From the NCBI GenBank assembly GCA_964532225.1, contig CAZHHM010000004.1, forward strand, positions 26,236-90,235: a DNA stretch of 64,000 bases, given 5' to 3'. The notes under the pieces are model-generated. The model did no database searches, was not told where the DNA came from, and saw nothing but the letters and a program-made list of their open reading frames with translations. Origin of the DNA: CAZHHM01 sp964532225. Its GTDB lineage: Bacteria; Margulisbacteria; WOR-1; JAKLHX01. Numbering within the stretch: position 1 is the first letter of the stretch; each line of letters starts with the position of its first letter. Shown here piece by piece: positions 52,702-60,629 of the stretch. The translations under genes were made by a program, and so were the position numbers.

Positions 52702-52987
52702 GTGGGAATAAGGCAGAAGGGGATAAAGGGAAAGAAGGGAAACAAGTGATAGAAGGGAGAAGGGTTTAAGGGATAGAGGGGAAAATATGGAATTATAAAC
52801 CCCGCTTCCCCTCACCCCATGTTTCCCGTTATCCCCTTCCCCTATCCCACTTTTTTCCCCTATTTCCCTTTCACCCCTTCCCATCTCCCACTTCTTTCCC
52901 CTATTTCCCCTTATCCCCTTTCCATCTCCCACTTCTTTCCCCTATTTCCCTTTTACCCCTTCCCCACCTCTTCCATCCCCTTTTCTC
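52702..52987. repeat. Purine/pyrimidine mirror-type repeat, copy 2
   Basis: Same orientation as copy 1: purine arm 52702-52789, then AATTATAAA and pyrimidine arm to about 52987. The pyrimidine arm holds at least three tandem units of about 40-42 nt built around CCCACTTCTTTCCCC and CTATTTCCC; copy 1 has one. Together with the promoters on each side it fills most of the 544-nt gap 52606-53149. No credible gene lies in the gap. Confidence 0.85.
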
Positions 52988-52996
52988 TTTGCCCGC

Positions 52997-53025
52997 TTGC
53001 TAATTACCTGCATTATAGGTATAAT
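52997..53025 (+). promoter_or_regulatory. Promoter of the RRM protein gene
   Basis: TTGCTA (52997-53002) and TATAAT (53020-53025) are 17 bp apart. The start codon is at 53150, so the mRNA would have a leader of about 118 nt, long for this window. Confidence 0.6.
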
Positions 53026-53149
53026 ATTATAGTCGTGATTAATGGTTGAGTGGATAAAAGCATCTGCGCTTTTCATCTGGATCGTAACCGTCATTAGGTC
53101 GTCTACACATCATTAACCAGCAGAAAAATCTAATAAGGAGATCTCTATC

Positions 53150-53446
53150 ATGAAGAACATATTCGTAGGAAACCTTCCGTGGTCAGCCACTGACGAAGAG
53201 CTGAAAGCAAAATTCAGCGAATTCGGCACAGTTTCAGCTGCCAGGATAGTCACCGACAAGTTCACGGGCAAGTCCCGCGGATTCGGTTTTGTGGACATGG
53301 ATGACGAAGGCGCAGCCAAAGCCATCTCTTCCATGGCCGGCCAAAAGTGGGGCGAGCGCGAGCTCACCGTCAATGAAGCCAAGCCGAAGACCGATAGCAG
53401 AGGCGGCGGCGACAGAGGCGGCAAACGTTCATTCAGCCGTTATTGA
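53150..53446 (+). CDS. RNA-binding protein with one RRM domain
   Basis: The 98-residue protein has RNP-2 (IFVGNLPWS) and RNP-1 (KSRGFGFVDM) with aromatic RNA-contact residues, and an Arg/Gly/Ser-rich tail (GGGDRGGKRSFSRY). This is the small glycine-rich RRM type found in cyanobacteria and many other bacteria, often cold-responsive. AAGGAG lies 10 nt before the ATG, and a strong terminator follows. Confidence 0.95.
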   Translation: MKNIFVGNLPWSATDEELKAKFSEFGTVSAARIVTDKFTGKSRGFGFVDMDDEGAAKAISSMAGQKWGERELTVNEAKPKTDSRGGGDRGGKRSFSRY

Positions 53447-53468
53447 TAACGGGCTTTAAATGATCATG

Positions 53469-53497
53469 ACCCCGGGTTTTTGCCCGGGGTTTTTTTA
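53469..53497 (+). terminator. Rho-independent terminator of the RRM gene
   Basis: Perfect arms CCCCGGG (53470-53476) and CCCGGGG (53483-53489) with a 6-nt loop, followed by eight T residues. Confidence 0.93.
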
Positions 53498-53512
53498 TCC
53501 CCACCCCTGCTT

Positions 53513-53521
53513 TGATATAAT
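53513..53521 (+). promoter_or_regulatory. Extended -10 promoter of the macro-domain gene (leaderless)
   Basis: TGATATAAT ends 6 nt before the ATG at 53528. No Shine-Dalgarno is present; the preceding bases belong to the terminator T-run. Confidence 0.65.
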
Positions 53522-53527
53522 CTCTCC

Positions 53528-54049
53528 ATGAACATCGAGGTGATCCAAGGCGACATCACGAAGCTGAACGTAGATGCTATCGTAAATGCCGCGAACAGCT
53601 CCCTTTTGGGTGGCGGCGGCGTGGACGGAGCTATACATGCGGCCGCTGGTGGAGGCCTTTTGAAAGAATGTAAAAAGCTAGGCGGATGCTTGACCGGACA
53701 GGCAAAGATCACGAAAGGATATGATCTGCCCGCAAAACATGTCATCCATACCGTAGGGCCCGTCTGGCACGGCGGTATCAGCAATGAAGCCGAACAGCTC
53801 GCCGATTGTTACGCGAACTCCTTGAAGCTTGCCATTGAGAACGGGATACGGACGATAGCTTTTCCCGCGATATCTACCGGTGCTTACAGGTTCCCCGGGA
53901 AAGAAGCGGCTCTCATAGCCGTCAGAACGATATCTGAATTCCTTTCAAAATATCATGGTTATTTTGACCGTGTCATCCTCGTGGCCTACGACACCGAGAC
54001 CTACAATATCTACGAAGATGTGCTTGAGGGCAGAATAGTCAGCAGATAG
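53528..54049 (+). CDS. Macro domain protein (ADP-ribose / O-acetyl-ADP-ribose hydrolase type)
   Basis: The 173-residue single macro domain begins IEVIQGDITKLNVDAIVNAANSS-like sequence with DAIVNAANSSLLGGGGVDGAI, the adenosine and ribose contacts, then CLTGQAKITKGYDLPAKHVIH and AFPAISTGAYRFP. This is the YmdB/MacroD-type subgroup that removes acetyl or ADP-ribose. It is monocistronic, between the RRM terminator and the Hcp-like gene. Confidence 0.94.
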   Translation: MNIEVIQGDITKLNVDAIVNAANSSLLGGGGVDGAIHAAAGGGLLKECKKLGGCLTGQAKITKGYDLPAKHVIHTVGPVWHGGISNEAEQLADCYANSLKLAIENGIRTIAFPAISTGAYRFPGKEAALIAVRTISEFLSKYHGYFDRVILVAYDTETYNIYEDVLEGRIVSR

Positions 54050-54050
54050 T

Positions 54051-54092
54051 ATACGGTCTCCCCAATACGGTCTCCCCCATACAGTCTCCCCA
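54051..54092. repeat. Three tandem 14-bp repeats
   Basis: ATACGGTCTCCCCA, ATACGGTCTCCCCC and ATACAGTCTCCCCA follow one another directly after the macro gene stop; a decayed fourth copy (TTCTCCCT) may follow. Confidence 0.85.
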
Positions 54093-54101
54093 TTCTCCCT
54101 G

Positions 54102-54518
54102 CTATTTATAATCCCAAACATACGTCAGAGGCGACATCGTCACTTCTTCCACCGGAACGTTCCCCGTTGTTTCATCACATTTTACTTTAATACTTTTTAT
54201 GACACAGTCGCTCATCCTTATCCTTCCCTGCAGGACCCCGCCTTTCATGATCTCGATCCTTGCTTCCTTCACAGGCTTTGAGCCGCTTACTATGTTCAGG
54301 AGCTCTCCGGATGCGCCGTCGATCTTTTTGGTGAAAACGAATGCGGACACGCCTGTACTGGTCCTTCCGCAGTCGATCGTCCGGACATCGATCCAGTCCT
54401 TATGTGCGGCATCAGTTGAACCGCCCCTGATGTTGTCGAGCCGCGCAAAGATATCCGCAGCAGAAACCGAAGCTGATACTGAAAGGATTAAGGCTAAGAC
54501 AAATAGCGTTCGTTTCAT
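54102..54518 (-). CDS. Hcp-like (T6SS tube family) protein with a signal peptide
   Basis: The 138-residue protein has a clear signal peptide (LFVLALILSVSASVSA). The mature part starts ADIFARLDNIRGGSTDAAHKD, matching the Hcp family opening, followed by KKIDGASGELLNIV, EARIEIMKGG and PVEEVTMSPLTYVWDYK at the end, the family's strand order. Classical Hcp lacks a signal peptide, and no type VI secretion gene is here, so this is a secreted homologue of unknown use. GGGAGGT precedes the ATG. Confidence 0.82.
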   Translation of the reverse strand: MKRTLFVLALILSVSASVSAADIFARLDNIRGGSTDAAHKDWIDVRTIDCGRTSTGVSAFVFTKKIDGASGELLNIVSGSKPVKEARIEIMKGGVLQGRIRMSDCVIKSIKVKCDETTGNVPVEEVTMSPLTYVWDYK

Positions 54519-54545
54519 GATGACCTCCCGTGATTTTGTGTGAAC

Positions 54546-54574
54546 ATTATAGAACCGTCACGTCCGGCCGTCAA
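54546..54574 (-). promoter_or_regulatory. Promoter of the Hcp-like gene
   Basis: On the minus strand TTGACG (54574-54569), 17 bp, then TATAAT (54551-54546). The leader is about 25 nt and contains the ribosome site. Confidence 0.8.
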
Positions 54575-54585
54575 TCTTTTCGGGA

Positions 54586-54960
54586 CTACGGCCTTTTGAC
54601 CGGAAAAGAATTAATGTGGAGCGCCACCGCGGCGCCGATAGCTATCAGAAGGCCTTTAATTGCCATATTGTCGATGACGAAGAAGGCCGAATACCCTATG
54701 GTCAGGACCAGAAGGGCTATGGAAAGCACCTTGACCCTCAAGGGGACTCCCTTTCCCTCTCTCCAGTCCTTAATATAGTTCCCGAACACGCTATGATCGA
54801 GCAGCCATGAGTAAAGCCTGTCGGAGCTTCTGGCATAGCATGCCGCCGACAGAAGAAGGAACGGTGTCGTAGGAAGCAGAGGCAAAAATATGCCTATCAC
54901 CCCCAAGGTGAGCGAAACAGTGCCGGCCAGGACCAGCAGGACCCTTATGACCATTGACAT
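54586..54960 (-). CDS. DUF454 (YbaN-type) small membrane protein
   Basis: The ATG at 54960 is chosen because the longer frame would run through the terminator hairpin of the upstream gene. The protein has two hydrophobic regions (VIRVLLVLAGTVSLTLGVIG and VLSIALLVLTIGYSAFFV) and the family motif IFLPLLPTTPFLLLSAACYARSS with YIKDWREGKG. Role unknown throughout the family. TATAAT lies 6 nt upstream of the ATG. Confidence 0.85.
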   Translation of the reverse strand: MSMVIRVLLVLAGTVSLTLGVIGIFLPLLPTTPFLLLSAACYARSSDRLYSWLLDHSVFGNYIKDWREGKGVPLRVKVLSIALLVLTIGYSAFFVIDNMAIKGLLIAIGAAVALHINSFPVKRP

Positions 54961-54966
54961 GTTCTT

Positions 54967-54972
54967 ATTATA
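54967..54972 (-). promoter_or_regulatory. -10 promoter of the DUF454 gene (leaderless)
   Basis: TATAAT on the minus strand, 6 nt before the ATG at 54960. It overlaps the T-run of the upstream terminator, so termination and re-initiation elements are compressed into about 35 bp. Confidence 0.6.
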
Positions 54973-54998
54973 AAAGAAAAGGGCCGCTTTCGCGGCCC
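54971..54998 (-). terminator. Rho-independent terminator with GAAA tetraloop
   Basis: On the minus strand GGGCCGC, loop GAAA, GCGGCCC, then TTTTCTTTTA. It lies 22 nt after the stop of the gene at 55021-55542. Confidence 0.93.
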
Positions 54999-55020
54999 TC
55001 ATTTACTTACTTCAGTGAAC

Positions 55021-55542
55021 TTAGAATGCTATCCTGAATACCGGTTCTTTTGCTCCGGCATGGAAGATCAAGCGTATCGGGTTATAGTCCTTTTCGATCC
55101 TTTTAGCAAATACGGCCTTCATCCCGGCAGCAGGCAACAGCCTCTTTCCGCCTTCCTGTTTTGTCCAATCCGTCGCTTTCACAACCTTGACACCCTCGAC
55201 CAGATTCCCGTCATAGTCGACCAGGTCGATGGACTGGAACGGCCCTCCGTAGGTCGATGTAAAGTCATGGGCGTTCTTTATCTCGGCCTTTATCATTATC
55301 CATTTTTTTCCGGCCTCTGCCTTTTCTCCGTTGGGTCCCGCTTCAGGCGTATCGATCTCGGTGACCATGAACTTGGTCGTACCGTTAAAGACCCACTCCC
55401 CTGCTTTGCCTTCGACCCCGTCGATCTGGTTCTGACCGCCAGGAACGATCTTCTTGTCCTTGTCAGACACGGCCCCTATCGACATCCCGGCCATCATCAC
55501 CAAACAGACCACCGCAACTGCGAGCAACGCGATCTTCTTCAT
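55021..55542 (-). CDS. Secreted protein, possibly DUF4352-like
   Basis: A signal peptide (IALLAVAVVCLVMMAGMSIG) precedes a beta-rich domain of about 140 residues with AGKKWIMIKAEIKN, the kind of strand seen in DUF4352/telomeric-repeat-like Ig folds, and PAAGMKAVFAKRI. No catalytic motif is seen. GGAGAA precedes the ATG, and a strong terminator ends the transcript. The upstream gene is 31 nt away, so the two may be cotranscribed. Function unknown. Confidence 0.75.
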   Translation of the reverse strand: MKKIALLAVAVVCLVMMAGMSIGAVSDKDKKIVPGGQNQIDGVEGKAGEWVFNGTTKFMVTEIDTPEAGPNGEKAEAGKKWIMIKAEIKNAHDFTSTYGGPFQSIDLVDYDGNLVEGVKVVKATDWTKQEGGKRLLPAAGMKAVFAKRIEKDYNPIRLIFHAGAKEPVFRIAF

Positions 55543-55573
55543 CTATGCTTCTCCTTTCGTGATCATATCAACG

Positions 55574-57991
55574 TTAGAAGGTCATCCCGCCCTTCAGGTC
55601 CTTGTAATCCTTATCGCTTGAAAGGGAATCCTTATACCCTGCAGATTTATTAAACTTGACCGAAAGCTCACTTTCGGCAGCAGGATCAAGCGTCACTACT
55701 GCTCCTCCGGATACTGACAGCTTATCAGCACCAAGAGAACCGCCAACGGAACCTCTGGCAAAACTGCTGCCCGCGTTGACCACCTGACCGTTTCGCGTGT
55801 TTATGACATCATAGGATTCTAGGATATCGGCCCTCGCGCTTACACCGGCCTTCATGGGACCGATCTGTATGCCGACATCGATCTTGGCGCAGAACGATCT
55901 GTAGATGCTCCACTCCCCTGTCTTGAAGTCGTAAACATGCTTAAAGTTCATTCCGGCAATATACTCCTCGATCACCAGCTTACGCGGGGTCACCTTCATC
56001 GACAGGAACTGTCCGCTTATGCCCAGAGCGAAAGTGTCATTTATCCATTGCTCAAGAGCGCTCTCTGCAAGCTTCGAGCTTTCAGCGTAAGCGGCCTTCT
56101 CGGCCTCCGCGCGCTCCTTTGCAAGGGCCCTGTCCTTTTCGATCTCCTGCTCTTCTTCGTAAGTATCACCGTAATACTTGAAAGTGGTACCGCAGCTCAG
56201 CATCGACACAGACATGGAGGCAGTATTAAGGTATATCTGCTTGACCTTGGAATACTCTGCCTTCATGACCTCCGTATCGTTCATGTTCCTGATATACAGG
56301 GCGCATACGTTCCAGAACTCTTCGAGCTTAGGCTTCATCTTGCTCCTGTATTGCGGGAACACTATGCCCGACCACTGGTTAAAATAGTCGTTCCCGATAG
56401 CGTTCATTTTCTTTTTGTGCATCAGTTTCTCATCCCTGGCCCTCATTTCATATTTCTCAGGGTCAGGCACGACCCCGTCGTTAGCCCTTGCCTCCGCCTT
56501 GGCCTCCTCTTCGATGCGCTTCATGACATCTTCATGCCTGTCCTTCTCTTCCTTGGCCTTTTCCTCATACACGCGCATAACGTCGGCGATCTTTGAGTTC
56601 AGGTCCTTAAAAAGCTCGCGGAAATATATCTCATAGGTAGAGCGTATCGCGACATAGTCCCTGAAGTTGGTCATGGCAAAAACAGATCCGTTGTCCCATC
56701 CGGGGATCACAAGGGACCTCTCGTATTTGCGCATTTCCTCATCGGAAGTTATCTCCGTATCGGAAGGGCTTTCTTCTGCTGCCGGAGAAGGAGCCGCGAT
56801 GCCGTGCTTATCCCTTACTTTCTTCATCTTCTGTTCTGCAAGCCGTATCTTCGACTCGGGGATCCCCATACCTTTCATCGCTTCAAGCATGTCGTCCACG
56901 TCAGCGAGGCTCTTTTCTATCTGCTCCTTTGCAAGGGCCCTGCCTTTTGCTTTTTTCACCGCTTTCGAGTCGCCGGGGTTGACCCCGTACTGCATCGCCA
57001 TGACCTTGCCTGTCTCTTTTTTTGCCTTATCCAGGAACTGCTTCTGCCATTCTTTGATGATATGAAGGCCGTTGCTGAGCCATCCTTTTGCGTCATGCGT
57101 GTTCGCCGACGGGATGCCCGGCATGACCATTTTTTCATTTTCGATTAGCTTGAGATATCTTGAACGTATCTCTTCGGCTTGCGAAGGGAACCTGTCCTCT
57201 ATGATATCCGCTGTTGTCTTTGGAAGGATATCCTTGAGGGCCGTGGTCTTGCTCTCGAGCACCGGCAGGATGTCGCTCTGGGCCCCTGTGCTGTCCTCGA
57301 TCTTTTTCTTGTCGGCATCCGCTTTTTTTACGATCACGACACCGCCAAGAGTTGCGGCCTTGACCATGGCACCCACCGCCTTGTCCAGGTCTCCCTTTGC
57401 ATACCAGTACGTCGCCAGTGCTGAATAAGCGGCCCGGTTGTCCTTATCTATAGAGATGACCTTGTCAAGATATGCTTTGGCGGTCTCGGCTTCATCCATA
57501 TCAAAATACATGTTCACTGCATTCATGAGGAGCAATGTGTTATTGGGCTTTAACGACAGCCCATATTCAACAACGGTGATCGCGTCGTTCTTCCTGCCGA
57601 TCGCAAAAAGCGTCACGCCAAGCATATTTGCTGTCCTGGCATTGTCCGGGATCTCTTTAAAGAGCTTTGCCGTTATTACAATAAGCTTCTTAATGTCCTT
57701 TGTATTGGCAAGAGCTACTGTGCAGCTGTTAAGCAGCTCATCGGCCGCTTCTTTATATATTGAAGGGGTAGACTTCTTTGAATTGAGGATGAACATCGTA
57801 CTGTCGACGGACGTTTTTTCTTCCGGGGTCAGCTTCGGGGAAACCTCATCGATATATTTATCGGCTATCGAGGACACATTGTCTCTTGTCGGGGACATCG
57901 GGGCCTTGCTGTCGGCAGCCATGGCTATAACGTTCGTAGAAAATAATATTGAAAAAGCCAGGACCGGAATAGTTAATAAGCGCATTTGCAT
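55574..57991 (-). CDS. Large secreted orphan with TPR and coiled-coil regions
   Basis: The start is placed at 57991 (or 57985, two codons later), which gives a signal peptide (RLLTIPVLAFSILFSTNVIA). Residues about 90-220 contain TPR-like repeats (NTLLLMNAVNMYFDMDEAETA, NRAAYSALATYWYAKGDLDKA). A long highly charged helical region (about 300-640) rich in Lys/Glu follows, and the C-terminal ~180 residues are beta-rich with glycine (ARGSVGGSLGADKLSVSGGAV). No enzyme motif is recognised. A scaffold or envelope role is possible. A TGATAGACT box lies 4 nt before the ATG. Confidence 0.72.
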   Translation of the reverse strand: MQMRLLTIPVLAFSILFSTNVIAMAADSKAPMSPTRDNVSSIADKYIDEVSPKLTPEEKTSVDSTMFILNSKKSTPSIYKEAADELLNSCTVALANTKDIKKLIVITAKLFKEIPDNARTANMLGVTLFAIGRKNDAITVVEYGLSLKPNNTLLLMNAVNMYFDMDEAETAKAYLDKVISIDKDNRAAYSALATYWYAKGDLDKAVGAMVKAATLGGVVIVKKADADKKKIEDSTGAQSDILPVLESKTTALKDILPKTTADIIEDRFPSQAEEIRSRYLKLIENEKMVMPGIPSANTHDAKGWLSNGLHIIKEWQKQFLDKAKKETGKVMAMQYGVNPGDSKAVKKAKGRALAKEQIEKSLADVDDMLEAMKGMGIPESKIRLAEQKMKKVRDKHGIAAPSPAAEESPSDTEITSDEEMRKYERSLVIPGWDNGSVFAMTNFRDYVAIRSTYEIYFRELFKDLNSKIADVMRVYEEKAKEEKDRHEDVMKRIEEEAKAEARANDGVVPDPEKYEMRARDEKLMHKKKMNAIGNDYFNQWSGIVFPQYRSKMKPKLEEFWNVCALYIRNMNDTEVMKAEYSKVKQIYLNTASMSVSMLSCGTTFKYYGDTYEEEQEIEKDRALAKERAEAEKAAYAESSKLAESALEQWINDTFALGISGQFLSMKVTPRKLVIEEYIAGMNFKHVYDFKTGEWSIYRSFCAKIDVGIQIGPMKAGVSARADILESYDVINTRNGQVVNAGSSFARGSVGGSLGADKLSVSGGAVVTLDPAAESELSVKFNKSAGYKDSLSSDKDYKDLKGGMTF

Positions 57992-58028
57992 ATTGAGTCT
58001 ATCATCGGCAGGGTCGGCAGTCAAGAAA

Positions 58029-58101
58029 TAGCGCTAACGGGATTCGAACCCGTGCCGCGGCCTTGAGAGGGCCGTGTCCTAGGCCTCTAGACGATAGCGC
58101 C
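58029..58101 (-). tRNA. tRNA-Glu (CTC anticodon)
   Basis: The minus strand folds as a cloverleaf: acceptor GGCGCTA / TAGCGCT (one G-U pair), D-arm region CGTCTAGAGG, anticodon stem CGGCC/GGCCG with loop CTCTCAA, T-arm ACGGGTTCGAATCCCGT. The anticodon CTC reads GAG (Glu). The D-loop CTAGAGGCCTAGGACAC is typical for bacterial tRNA-Glu. CCA is not encoded. Confidence 0.95.
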
Positions 58102-58119
58102 TTGATGCAGATATATTGA

Positions 58120-58584
58120 TTATATCATCTGGAGAAAACCGATGATCTTGTCTGCCGCGGACTTCACCTCATCACACATAACAGCTCCGACGGACACATC
58201 CTTCACCTGTATCCCCAGAAAAACGATGTCGCATTGCATATCATTCTTTATCAGCGCAGCTACCGCATTAAGAGGAATAGCATGAGTGCTCAAGGTCGTT
58301 GAAGGCACGTTGTCTTCAGGTATGATCTCTATCTGCCCGGGCTGTCCTCCAAAGTCGGCCGCATCTATGAAGACAACTTTCGAGGGCTTAATTTCCAACG
58401 CGATATCATAAGCTGCCTCCGGCCTTTCCCCCGCATTAACTATTTGGGATTTGGAGCTTTCTGCTATATATGGTCCGACCGCGTCATCACCTCTCAGTTC
58501 GTTCCCTACACAAACGATAAGCAGCTTGCCTGTGTCAGGAGAGGAGAATACTTTTGAAAGGTCCGGCTTAGACGAATTTGACAT
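58120..58584 (-). CDS. Hydrogenase maturation protease (HyaD/HycI family)
   Basis: The start is set at ATG 58584 (MSNSSKPDLSKVF), overlapping the hydrogenase large-subunit stop by 17 nt. The protein has the nickel-binding motif CVGNELRGDDAVGPYI, VVFIDAADFGGQPGQI and STHAIPLNAV. It removes the C-terminal extension after DPCxxCxxH of the large subunit once the Ni-Fe centre is in place. Its position as last gene of the [NiFe] operon fits this exactly. Confidence 0.93.
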   Translation of the reverse strand: MSNSSKPDLSKVFSSPDTGKLLIVCVGNELRGDDAVGPYIAESSKSQIVNAGERPEAAYDIALEIKPSKVVFIDAADFGGQPGQIEIIPEDNVPSTTLSTHAIPLNAVAALIKNDMQCDIVFLGIQVKDVSVGAVMCDEVKSAADKIIGFLQMI

Positions 58585-59887
58585 TAAGGAAATGCGCGGA
58601 GCAAGATATGCACGGGTCATAGGCGCGGACCAGCATTTCAAGCGCCAGAGTAGTGTATTCCTGACCTCTGTCCATTATCTCCGGGACGAGCTTTCGCATA
58701 TCATGCTCGATATTGTTCACGTTCTGGTTAGTGGGAATTATGCAATTAGCATTGACAATGATACCTTTATCATCAACTTCATACTCATGGTAAAGTATGC
58801 CTCTCGGCACTTCTACCGCACCCACCCCCTTGCCTGCCCTTACAGGTATAGTCCCTTTTTCGTTAAGGCCGACAAGCACTTCTTCGCTCTTGTCGATGCC
58901 TGCCGACTTGAACCCTTCAAGGATCGCGATCGAATCTTCAAGGCAGTGCACGACCTCCGCTATCTGAGCGGCCGTATTAAGATAAGGATTGGTGCATTTT
59001 GCTCTCAAGCCAAGTAGCTGGGCCGCTTCTTTGGCTTTTGGATGAAGCTTGTCATGGTTGAGATTGAAGCGGGCCAGAGCGCCAGTCATGAACGAGTCCC
59101 TGCTCAGCTTTGTGTGTTTTGCCGATGAATGAGGAACAACGAACTCATTGGTCATCTTTTTGTAGTCGTGCTTCGGCAGCTTAACCCCGTCAGTCGAACC
59201 AAGGTCCCCTTCGGTCAGTGGATAATCCGTGCTGTCGCTGACCAACCCCACATATTCAGTATCCCTTTCGAATTCCGGGAACTTCAGGGTCCTGGCAAGA
59301 TCAAGAGTTGCTTCCATGTCCGGCCTCATGCCCCTGAGCAGAGACAGCATTTCATCCAGCTCTTTCTCTCCCGGGAGCTTTGTGAACCCGCCGACGATAG
59401 AGGATATCGGGTGAATATGCCTGCCGACGAAAATACCGCATACGTCGTTCACCGTTCTTTTCATCCTGAGGGCCCTTCTTACAACGTCGTTGTTCGTCGT
59501 GATAAGAGGGATAAAGCTCTTCACTCCCAGCAGATCGGGAGCCACGAGAAGATAGATATGAAGAAGATGGCTGTCCATTATCTCCTGATGAAGGAGGAAC
59601 TTCCTCAGTTTCTTTGTCTGTTCGGAGGGAGTGAACCCTATGGCGTTCTCTGCCGCCTCGATAGATGAAAGAGTGTGCCCGCAGGCGCATATGCCGCAGA
59701 TCCTGCTCGTTATGTGCTGCGCCTCGAATATCGACCGGCCCCTCAGCATGCCTTCAAAAAAGCGGGGCGCCTCTACTATGTCGAGCTCGCACTTTTCCAG
59801 GCGGCCGTCGCTTATGTCCACGACGATATTGCCGTGACCTTCGACCCTTGTCAGGTACTCGACGTTAACCTTGAATGTTTGTCCCAT
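58568..59887 (-). CDS. [NiFe] hydrogenase large subunit (group 3b sulfhydrogenase alpha)
   Basis: The 439-residue protein has both Ni ligand motifs: RICGICACGH near residue 62 and DPCISCSAHFLNVKFV at the C-terminus, where the last residues after the His are the maturation peptide. TRVEGHGNIVVDI and IEAAENAIGF are further family elements. It oxidises H2 or reduces protons. The subunit set (beta, gamma, delta, alpha) matches the Pyrococcus-type cytosolic NADP-linked hydrogenase. Confidence 0.94.
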   Translation of the reverse strand: MGQTFKVNVEYLTRVEGHGNIVVDISDGRLEKCELDIVEAPRFFEGMLRGRSIFEAQHITSRICGICACGHTLSSIEAAENAIGFTPSEQTKKLRKFLLHQEIMDSHLLHIYLLVAPDLLGVKSFIPLITTNNDVVRRALRMKRTVNDVCGIFVGRHIHPISSIVGGFTKLPGEKELDEMLSLLRGMRPDMEATLDLARTLKFPEFERDTEYVGLVSDSTDYPLTEGDLGSTDGVKLPKHDYKKMTNEFVVPHSSAKHTKLSRDSFMTGALARFNLNHDKLHPKAKEAAQLLGLRAKCTNPYLNTAAQIAEVVHCLEDSIAILEGFKSAGIDKSEEVLVGLNEKGTIPVRAGKGVGAVEVPRGILYHEYEVDDKGIIVNANCIIPTNQNVNNIEHDMRKLVPEIMDRGQEYTTLALEMLVRAYDPCISCSAHFLNVKFV

Positions 59888-60629
59888 CGTTCCCCTTTAT
59901 CCTGCATGTGTTGTACATGTTCATCTTGTTCGTTACCATCTCGACAGGTATATTGTATTTTTTCAGCACCTCGATGCTTCCTTTTTCATTGGGATTGCTG
60001 ACCATCCCTCTGCATCCGTAGCAGGTATTGCCGTTATTGATGCACCACGAGTTGCATCCCGCTCTCGTTACCGGGCCAAGGCACCCTATACCTTTGTCGT
60101 ACATGCACACGTTCTCATTGAGCTTGCATTCAACGCAAACTGCGTGGTCGGGCGGGTCATAAGGCAGTTTTACGAGCACTGCTTTTAGAGCTTTAAGGAA
60201 CTCGGGAGGATATATAGGGCAGCCGTGAACAAAATAGTCCACTTTCACCACTTCGTGGACAGGCATCGTTCTGACGGTCTTGAAATGACGGGCCGAATCG
60301 CCGTAAACATATCCGCGGATCTCGTCAAGGTCAAAATTGTTCTTCATCCCGTTCACGCCGCCTATGGTCGCGCATGACCCGTAAGCGAGCAACAGTTTTG
60401 ACCTTTCTCTTATCTTCTTTATCCTTTCGATATCATGCGGAGTGGTTATCGACCCCTCGATGACGGCCAGGTCGAGAGTGCCGGGCCATTTTTCGCTTAT
60501 CGCCTCCCTGAACTCAACCACGTCCACAAGAGAAAGGATGTCAAGGAGGGTCTCCCCGACATTGGTCACCTGCAGCTGGCAGCCCTCGCAGCAGGCAAAA
60601 TCAAAGAATGCTATCTTTGGCTTTTCCAT
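59865..60629 (-). CDS. [NiFe] hydrogenase small subunit (delta)
   Basis: The 254-residue protein begins IAFFDFACCEGCQLQVTNVG, the proximal cluster ligands, followed by LAVIEGSITTPHDIERI, LLAYGSCATIGGVNGM, HGCPIYPPEFL and two C-terminal cluster motifs CVECKLNENVCMYDKGIGCLG and CNSWCINNGNTCYGCRG. It wires the Ni-Fe site to the flavin subunit. It overlaps the large subunit gene by 23 nt. Confidence 0.94.
   Translation of the reverse strand: MEKPKIAFFDFACCEGCQLQVTNVGETLLDILSLVDVVEFREAISEKWPGTLDLAVIEGSITTPHDIERIKKIRERSKLLLAYGSCATIGGVNGMKNNFDLDEIRGYVYGDSARHFKTVRTMPVHEVVKVDYFVHGCPIYPPEFLKALKAVLVKLPYDPPDHAVCVECKLNENVCMYDKGIGCLGPVTRAGCNSWCINNGNTCYGCRGMVSNPNEKGSIEVLKKYNIPVEMVTNKMNMYNTCRIKGNDGTNIQG

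Noticed and set aside
52633..52932. Open frame on the minus strand through repeat copy 2
   Set aside because: Low-complexity translation of the purine/pyrimidine repeat; no start signal, and it covers the cooS promoter.
48642..52987. CRISPR array at the two repeat blocks
   Set aside because: The sub-units are adjacent or degenerate, with no unique spacers of constant length, and no cas genes are present.
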